A stretch of 5,240 nt of DNA from a bacterium (lineage in GTDB: Bacteria; Patescibacteria; Saccharimonadia; Saccharimonadales; UBA4665), in contig JAJYCU010000055.1 in assembly GCA_021778165.1 (NCBI GenBank), positions 1 to 5,240 on the forward strand, given 5' to 3'. The notes under the pieces are model-generated. The model was not told the origin of the DNA and made no database searches. It saw only the letters and a list, made by a program, of their open reading frames with translations. Positions within the stretch are counted from its first letter, which is position 1. Every line of letters starts with the position of its first letter. The translations under genes and the position numbers were made by a program. Positions 1-3,906 of the stretch are shown in pieces.

Positions 1-1
1 C

Positions 2-478
2 GATTTCGTATTCGGACTAATGGATACATTATTAAAAGATTATAATAAATCGGATAATCGATATTTTCTAGATAGAATTGCCTGGTTTCACGCTGAGTTT
101 GAAACCATACATCCTTTTAATGATGGAAATGGCCGGATAGGGCGTGTCATCATAAATCAACAACTAATGAAACTAAAATATCCGTCTATAATCATTCCGA
201 ACAAAGGTAAACGTACCGACTATTATCCGGCCTTCGATGCTTATCGTATGAATGGAAGGTATGATGATTTTACGGAACTATTTGCTAGTTTGTTGATTGA
301 GTCACTCTATAAGCGAATCGCTCTCTTGTCTGCACCTAAAATCATTACCGTATCTGCTTGGGCTAAAGCAAATGGCGTTGCGGGCAATATTGCAGTCAAT
401 AAAGCAAGCCGTGGTACTATCCCAGCATTTAGAATGCGTGAAAAGTGGATGATTGCTGCAGACTTTCGCGAAAAGTAG
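2..478 (+). CDS. Fic domain protein (AMPylator-like), 5'-truncated by window
   Basis: C-terminal part of a Fic-family protein. The reading frame is open to the left edge, so the ATG at 20 is probably internal and the N-terminus lies outside the window. The complete catalytic signature HPFNDGNGRIGR (HxFx[D/E]GNGRxxR) is at 110-145: His is the general base, Asp/Glu-Gly-Asn-Gly-Arg binds phosphate and Mg, and the final Arg contacts nucleotide. The helix before it (WFHAEFETI) and the downstream YYPAF segment are typical of the fold. Family members usually transfer AMP from ATP to a hydroxyl on a target protein. The last ~45 residues (VSAWAKANGVAGNIAVNKA, then a TIPAF motif) resemble the small helix-turn-helix tail seen in some Fic proteins, suggesting DNA binding or self-regulation. 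No class III inhibitory [S/T]xxxE[G/N] motif is evident in the visible part; a class II motif would lie upstream. The gene ends 70 bp before a tRNA 3' fragment, so it is probably cargo of an integrated element (inference). Target unknown. Confidence 0.88.
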   Translation, partial: DFVFGLMDTLLKDYNKSDNRYFLDRIAWFHAEFETIHPFNDGNGRIGRVIINQQLMKLKYPSIIIPNKGKRTDYYPAFDAYRMNGRYDDFTELFASLLIESLYKRIALLSAPKIITVSAWAKANGVAGNIAVNKASRGTIPAFRMREKWMIAADFREK

Positions 479-548
479 ATAAATAACTTTACAGTTAACA
501 GATGTAAACTAAATTAAAGCGAGTATAAAATAGGTGGTAGAAATGTCT

Positions 549-573
549 GGTTCGAGTCCTGTCCCCGCAACCA
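549..573 (+). other. Displaced tRNA 3' end (putative att site)
   Basis: The stretch starts with GGTTCGAGTCC, the T-loop and start of the 3' T-stem, and ends with CCCCGCAACCA, an acceptor 3' strand plus discriminator A and encoded CCA. The acceptor 3' strand is the same as in the textbook bacterial initiator tRNA-fMet, so that tRNA is a plausible source; another TGCGGGG-type tRNA is possible. The bases before 549 do not complete the T-stem, and no D-arm, anticodon arm or 5' acceptor strand is found at the right spacing, so only the 3' quarter is present. A fragment followed by a terminator is what integration into the 3' end of a tRNA gene leaves at the far border of an element. Confidence 0.6.
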
Positions 574-592
574 AGTCATGCACTAACAGAGG

Positions 593-621
593 AAGACCGG
601 GTTCCTAGACCGGTCTTTTTT
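593..621 (+). terminator. Rho-independent terminator
   Basis: A perfect 8-bp stem AAGACCGG / CCGGTCTT (593-600 with 610-617) has a 9-nt loop and runs into six T residues (616-621). It works in the + direction only, since the opposite strand has no T-run. It lies 20 bp after the tRNA 3' fragment, so it is probably the original terminator of that tRNA gene. It would also stop transcription coming from the Fic gene. Confidence 0.88.
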
Positions 622-787
622 ATTACTTCTTAAAATATCACCACTGTTATTGGGTTCGAGTCCTATCCTTATTGGCTCGAACCGCCGAATCACGCTTAAA
701 CTACCTTATTACCTCTAGGAATTTGGTTCTAGAAGTGCCTTATTGTCTATATGAGGGTTGGGCAGTTGAACTCTAGACCGGGTTCCT
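594..787 (+). repeat. 13-bp direct repeat AGACCGGGTTCCT (594-606 and 775-787)
   Basis: AGACCGGGTTCCT occurs at 594-606, as the left arm and loop of the terminator, and again at 775-787, where the second arm is missing. CTAGACCGG is also shared by 605-613 and 773-781. The second copy therefore looks like a partial duplicate of the terminator, left between the tRNA fragment and the end of hsp20. A short inverted repeat TCTAGGA / TTCTAGA (714-720 with 727-733, one G-T pair) lies between the copies. No gene is evident in 479-810. Confidence 0.6.
653..683 (+). repeat. Second T-arm-like copy with inverted partner
   Basis: GGTTCGAGTCCT at 653-664 repeats the first 12 bases of the tRNA fragment at 549-560 exactly. 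Its first eight bases (653-660) are also the perfect inverse of CTCGAACC at 676-683, so the stretch can form an 8-bp hairpin with a 15-nt loop. It has no CCA end and no tRNA body, so it is not a tRNA gene. It may be a decayed second attachment scar or a recombinase-site arm. Confidence 0.45.
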
Positions 788-789
788 TG

Positions 790-811
790 ACTTAAAATAT
801 TAGATTTAAGT
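790..811 (-). terminator. Weak AT hairpin after hsp20
   Basis: ACTTAAA (790-796) pairs with TTTAAGT (805-811) around an 8-nt loop and starts at the last base of the hsp20 stop codon. The stem is nearly all A-T and no T-run follows on the minus strand, so it would be a poor intrinsic terminator. No better candidate was seen for the leftward hsp20 transcript. Confidence 0.25.
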
Positions 812-1239
812 TATTTCTTGCTCTTAGCAGATATTGCTATCTTCTTTGGCTCAGGAAGTGGTGTTAATGGCACTCTTATTTTTAACACACCTTCCTCTAA
901 ATGAGCTTCAATTTTATCGGCATTCGCACGTTCGGGAAGTTGAATACTACGATAGAAACTGGTGCTACTTTCACGAACAACATATTTCTTATCCTTATCC
1001 TCTTCTTTCTCGTGTCGCTCTGCACTAATAACTAGAGCATTATTCTCAATCTGGATGTTAACATCATCTTGGTTAAAGTTAGGCAAATGCACCTCAATTA
1101 CCATTTCATTATCTTTAGTGTACACGTCTGTTGTAGGTATATTTATACCTTTAAAAGGTGACATTAAGTCATCGCCAAAAAATTGTTTTTGTAATGCAGT
1201 TAACTCTGCAAATGGGTCCCATCTTACAAGATTAGCCAT
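811..1239 (-). CDS. Small heat-shock protein, Hsp20/alpha-crystallin family
   Basis: A cytoplasmic ATP-independent holdase that binds unfolding proteins under heat or oxidative stress, normally as large oligomers, and passes them to DnaK-type chaperones. The 142 residues are the usual length. The N-terminal arm (about 1-34) begins MANLVRWDPF, a common opening of bacterial Hsp20. The alpha-crystallin domain spans about 35-128, with the family motifs VEHLPNF-like (49-55, here EVHLPNF) and GVLKIRVPL (117-125). The C-terminal anchor I-A-I (134-136) is the IxI motif that docks on a neighbouring subunit, followed by a short Lys/Ser tail. The start is supported by AGGAG at 1247-1251, seven bases before ATG. 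Transcription is from its own CIRCE-overlapped promoter, so HrcA repression is expected. It is monocistronic here: the leftward neighbour is on the other strand and the gene to the right has a separate 3' end. Confidence 0.95.
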   Translation of the reverse strand: MANLVRWDPFAELTALQKQFFGDDLMSPFKGINIPTTDVYTKDNEMVIEVHLPNFNQDDVNIQIENNALVISAERHEKEEDKDKKYVVRESSTSFYRSIQLPERANADKIEAHLEEGVLKIRVPLTPLPEPKKIAISAKSKK

Positions 1240-1293
1240 AATATTTCTCCTTTTATTAATTATTTAATGCCAAGAGAAGCATAATAAGCTTCT
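1240..1293 (-). promoter_or_regulatory. hsp20 5' leader with 5' stem-loop and possible SD-hiding pairing
   Basis: The predicted leader is about 54 nt, reading from 1293 down to 1240. Its extreme 5' end forms AGAAGC / GCTTCT (1293-1288 with 1280-1275; loop TTATTAT). Part of the same right arm, TTCTCTT (1278-1272), can instead pair over seven bases, one of them G-U, with the Shine-Dalgarno region AAGGAGAA (1252-1245). The two pairings exclude each other, as in heat-responsive leaders. The pairing is read from sequence; the thermometer role is inference. Confidence 0.35.
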
Positions 1294-1299
1294 ACTAAT

Positions 1300-1328
1300 A
1301 TTCTAGGAAATTAGCACTCTCATGTCAA
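1300..1328 (-). promoter_or_regulatory. Sigma-70-type promoter of hsp20
   Basis: On the minus strand, TTGACA (1328-1323) and TAGAAT (1305-1300) are separated by exactly 17 bases: a consensus -35 and a five-of-six -10. The expected transcription start is near 1293. The -35 box lies entirely in the spacer of the CIRCE operator, so a bound repressor would directly exclude RNA polymerase. Confidence 0.85.
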
Positions 1329-1337
1329 GAGTGCTAA
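1311..1337. promoter_or_regulatory. CIRCE operator (HrcA binding site)
   Basis: TTAGCACTC-N9-GAGTGCTAA, a perfect 9-9-9 match to the CIRCE consensus with no arm mismatch. CIRCE is the operator of the heat-shock repressor HrcA, usually placed before groESL or dnaK operons. Here it lies 72 bp upstream of the hsp20 ATG. hrcA itself is not in the window. Confidence 0.97.
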
Positions 1338-1358
1338 TAAACAGATAAGGATATTAAA

Positions 1359-1382
1359 GTTCGAGTCGCATTCTGACAACCA
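1359..1382 (+). other. Third tRNA-3'-end-like fragment
   Basis: Begins GTTCGAGTC and ends TCTGACAACCA. This is again T-loop spacing followed by a seven-base acceptor strand, a discriminator A and CCA, with the correct 3' geometry. The preceding bases (TAAAG) do not pair to make a T-stem and no tRNA body lies upstream. The acceptor differs from the 549-573 fragment, so a different parental tRNA or a coincidence is possible. The rest of 1338-1460 shows no gene. Confidence 0.35.
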
Positions 1383-1460
1383 TAAGTATATTGCCTTTGT
1401 TAAATAAACAGACGTTTTTTGTTGATAACAATATCTTAAGAATATAATTTAGATTTAGTC

Positions 1461-2104
1461 TCACTTAGTCAATATATTTGGTCTGTCATAATAAGTTGAT
1501 TCGCAATATTTTATAAGTCCTTCGAATATTTCTTTGCAATAAGAAGAACTAATACTGAGTAGCTCACTGTATTTACCTTTAAATGTTTCGAAATTTATAA
1601 CTAGTTCTTGATATGGTCTCCAATCATCCATATCACCCAAAATTAGGGTTGCATTTTGTCCACAGTCCATACGAATAATGCTTCTTCATCTTTTTTAGAC
1701 TCGTAATTACTCATTGTTATAGTTAAGTCTGTGAAGTCTTTAAATTCTAAGTTTAATTTAGCCAGAGATTCTTTTTCTAATTCAACTTTTTTCTGCCTGT
1801 CTTTTTGATTTGCAAAAATATTTACGTCTCCTGCATATCTTTCAACAAAATCATGAACTAATGCGTATTTAAGGATTTTACTAATATCTAATTTAATTTC
1901 GTATTTATTGAGTATAAACCAACAGAGTAGTGTCACTGAAAAACTGTGTTCAATATCATTTTCTCTTCTTTCTGTTTTTGCTAAAAAATGCTTTCGGTCT
2001 ATTAAAGCTAAATCAATTACCATCTGTTGTAAGGAGAATATTATAGGATTCGGTTTTATCATAGATATATTGTTACACAAACTTACCTGTTCGGCTATAA
2101 TCAA
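1461..2104 (-). pseudogene. HD-domain phosphohydrolase (YfbR/HD_3-like), single-base frameshift
   Basis: A metal-dependent phosphohydrolase of the HD superfamily, related to 5'-nucleotidase/YfbR-like and HD_3 proteins; substrate not predictable. From the 2104 TTG, the motifs are EHS with His53, HD at His84-Asp85 followed by Glu88, an AGDV turn (91-94), and the distal Asp149 in VDKMQP. That frame stops at 1643. The family-like continuation, LILGDMDDWRPYQEL and onward, lies in the -1 frame and ends with TGA at 1461. Adding one C to the CCC run (G-run 1646-1648 on the + strand) joins them seamlessly as DKMQP-LILGD, giving about 214 residues, or 200 from the ATG at 2062. The usual family size is near 200. 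The ATG at 2062 fits family N-termini better than TTG 2104, and neither has a good Shine-Dalgarno. The catalytic residues precede the break, so a truncated product might keep the metal site. It could be a true pseudogene or a homopolymer base-call error. It lies 16 bp after the PspC gene and is probably co-transcribed with it. Confidence 0.75.
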
Positions 2105-2120
2105 GCAAAAGTTATCTTTC

Positions 2121-3425
2121 TTAATATATCGGTGCTGTTGGAATTGCTTTCATAGATTCGGTTGGGTAAGTGTTCAAATTATTATATTGATTAATGTTAC
2201 TTGGCGAATTAATTGTTATAGACATTACATAATTATTTGGTATACATAAGCTTTGGCAATTTCGTTGATTGTTAAAGTGGCTATAGTCAATGTTTAGAGT
2301 ACCGTTATTAACAGATGTTTTGATTGCGGAAACATTTGGGTTACTGTAGTAATTAAAAGTTACCGAGTAGTTACTGGAATAAGAAAAATTAATTGGAATT
2401 TCATTGTTGCCATTAATATTTATTGATTGGAATTGATTTTCTACTCTTGTAGTGGAGTGGAAGTCGGAGGTATATCTATTTTTAACATCTGGATATACAA
2501 CAGCACTTAGTGCTCCACTTATTGTTAGTCCAATGAAGATTAGCCCAATAAGTATACCGGTAATCCAAGCATGAATGGGCCATTTTCGATTGAATATAGC
2601 TATACCGAATAAGATAATAAATAGAGTCATTAAAACAATGATTGTTAAAACAATGTATAGTAAAATATTTTCCCTGAGTCCAATTGGGAATATATTGTTT
2701 TTAGCCCAGACTGAATTTTTGCTAATAAAGTATGTAATTGCTGCTAGTAAGCCAAACAATATACTAAGGCCAAGTATGATTAGAAATAAACCCAGTATTT
2801 TTAGGATTAATTTGAAGGCATAATCGATTGGTTGAACTAGTACTTGGTTTGCCCGGTGAGCAGCGCTTTTGACGTCTGCTCTCTCAACAAATTCTTTAAG
2901 ATTGTTTACGTTTACAGATTTTCCAGCCATTAAAAGCTGATCACTTGAAGTTTTTGCTTCAGGGACTAATAGCCAAAGTACAATATATAGTAAAATAGCC
3001 CATCCAGCAGTGAAAACTGCCATTAGAATAAATAATAATCTAATAATCAATACATCAACATCAAAGTAATTTGCTAATCCAGAAGCAACTCCTGCAATCA
3101 TTGCACCCTTAGTATTACGAAAGAGTCTTTTTGAATTTATATTTGCTTTAACTTCACCATCAAGTTCATCGGTATCTTCTTTAAAATCTTCAGGTTCTCC
3201 GAGCTGTTTTTTTAACAAATCGATATCGTTTAATAAGATTACTTTATTTGTATCTATCCCATGTTCAATTAGTAATTCGGACATCCTAAGCTCTATTTCA
3301 TTTATGACATCATTATCTTTAATCTGGTCTTTAATGTCTTCTAAATATTTTTTTAGTTGGTGATAGGCATCTAAAGATATACTAAATTCTTGGCGGCCTA
3401 AATGGATTTTAGTGACTTCATTCAT
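2121..3425 (-). CDS. PspC-domain membrane protein with N-terminal regulatory and C-terminal GIN-like domains
   Basis: A probable envelope-stress sensor or membrane-stabilising protein. Residues 1-90 are a soluble alpha-helical domain (IHLGRQEFSISLDAYHQL, then LGEPEDF near 75-81) of the kind found before PspC in Bacteroidetes-type proteins. Residues about 99-157 are a PspC domain: an R-N-x-K-G-A-M-I-A-G-V-A-S-G-L-A-like start, then YFDVDVLIIRLLFIL and a hydrophobic hairpin ending LLVPEAK. Further membrane segments lie at about 205-233, 254-277 and 286-310. The tail from ~326 (VENQFQSININGNNEI, NNGTLNIDYSHF) resembles the start of the beta-rich DUF2807/GIN domain, but is only ~85 residues, so it seems shortened. 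The start codon directly follows the padR-like stop (TAA then ATG, no gap), with AAAGGA inside the upstream gene as ribosome site. In known PadR-PspC pairs the repressor controls the membrane protein. Ligand and partner proteins are unknown. Confidence 0.85.
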   Translation of the reverse strand: MNEVTKIHLGRQEFSISLDAYHQLKKYLEDIKDQIKDNDVINEIELRMSELLIEHGIDTNKVILLNDIDLLKKQLGEPEDFKEDTDELDGEVKANINSKRLFRNTKGAMIAGVASGLANYFDVDVLIIRLLFILMAVFTAGWAILLYIVLWLLVPEAKTSSDQLLMAGKSVNVNNLKEFVERADVKSAAHRANQVLVQPIDYAFKLILKILGLFLIILGLSILFGLLAAITYFISKNSVWAKNNIFPIGLRENILLYIVLTIIVLMTLFIILFGIAIFNRKWPIHAWITGILIGLIFIGLTISGALSAVVYPDVKNRYTSDFHSTTRVENQFQSININGNNEIPINFSYSSNYSVTFNYYSNPNVSAIKTSVNNGTLNIDYSHFNNQRNCQSLCIPNNYVMSITINSPSNINQYNNLNTYPTESMKAIPTAPIY

Positions 3426-3779
3426 TTAATTTTTTCCTTTCTCTAAGGATTTTACTGAATTATTTAATTTTTTATATGAAAGCTCGAGTTCTCTAAGCAA
3501 ATTTATTCCGTCGTCAGTTAACCAATAGTACTTCCTTGGAGGTCCAAGCTCACTTTCTTGCCACTCATAGGTCAGAATTTTATCTTTAGCTAATCTATTA
3601 AGAAGGGGATATAGAGTACCTTCAACGACGATTAACTTAGCATTTTGTAATGAACTTATAATCTCTGATGTATAAACTTTTCCGTCTTTTAACAGAAGCA
3701 GAACGCAGTAAACCAACATACCTTTTCTCATTTGGACATTGGCCTGAGATAGAAAATTATTGTAAGTATTATCATTCAT
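3426..3779 (-). CDS. PadR-family transcriptional regulator
   Basis: A 117-residue winged-helix repressor, the short PadR type. The N-terminal helix leads into MRKGMLVYCVLLLLKDGKVYT (17-37), followed by the recognition region VEGTLYPLLNRLAKDKIL (52-69) and the wing GPPRKYYWLTDDG (79-91). The GTLYPLLxRL and PRKYYxLTxxG blocks are the family signature. A short C-terminal helix probably makes the dimer. It is the first gene of the leftward unit and is immediately followed by the PspC gene, a pairing known from many bacteria, in which PadR represses its own operon until an envelope or small-molecule signal. No Shine-Dalgarno precedes the ATG, and the predicted transcription start falls only 0-4 bases upstream, so translation is probably leaderless. 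Confidence 0.93.
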   Translation of the reverse strand: MNDNTYNNFLSQANVQMRKGMLVYCVLLLLKDGKVYTSEIISSLQNAKLIVVEGTLYPLLNRLAKDKILTYEWQESELGPPRKYYWLTDDGINLLRELELSYKKLNNSVKSLEKGKN

Positions 3780-3787
3780 ATACTACT

Positions 3788-3816
3788 ATGTTATACAAGG
3801 TATTATAATTTGTCAA
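3788..3816 (-). promoter_or_regulatory. Promoter of the padR-pspC unit
   Basis: On the minus strand a perfect TTGACA (3816-3811) is followed by TATAAC (3795-3790) at 15-bp spacing, or TAACAT (3793-3788) at 17 bp. Either places the start of transcription at about 3779-3783, on or next to the ATG. An imperfect dyad ATAC-aag-GTAT (3793-3803) overlaps the -10 and spacer, and is a possible PadR operator (weak). Confidence 0.6.
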
Positions 3817-3871
3817 ATAGCAAGTTTGATTAAATATGTTTTGTTTATCAAGATTTAAAGCCAGTTTATTA

Positions 3872-3900
3872 TTGGTAAAACCCTAATGTTTAACTATAAT
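3872..3900 (+). promoter_or_regulatory. Leaderless promoter of the prepilin gene
   Basis: TTGGTA (3872-3877, four of six) and a perfect TATAAT (3895-3900) are spaced 17 bp apart. Six bases after the -10 comes the GTG start at 3907, exactly where transcription should begin. There is no Shine-Dalgarno, so the mRNA would start with the initiation codon. Confidence 0.75.
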
Positions 3901-3906
3901 TAAACT

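Noticed and set aside
497..573. A complete tRNA gene ending in CCA at 573
   Set aside because: No 5' acceptor strand (TGCGGGG type), D-arm or anticodon arm at the right spacing, and the T-stem 5' half has two mismatches.
834..1267. Plus-strand open frames opposite hsp20
   Set aside because: They are antisense shadows of a clear Hsp20 gene, with no family resemblance and no ribosome site.
1380..1460. Intrinsic terminator for the leftward padR-pspC-HD transcript
   Set aside because: Only short AT-rich dyads such as TTGTT-ATC-AACAA, with no T-run in the right direction.
1461..1670. A separate small gene of 69 codons
   Set aside because: Its sequence continues the HD protein in the neighbouring frame; the first eight codons are an out-of-frame reading of the upstream part.
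1908..2249. Plus-strand open frame spanning the HD/PspC junction
   Set aside because: It overlaps two recognisable minus-strand genes and its translation resembles no protein family.
2575..2823. Plus-strand open frame inside the PspC gene
   Set aside because: It is a complement of the membrane segments; its hydrophobic pattern is a mirror effect.
3802..3807. A perfect TATAAT on the minus strand as -10 of padR
   Set aside because: There is no acceptable -35 at 16-18 bp (ATCAAA), while TTGACA 3816-3811 lies far too close to it.
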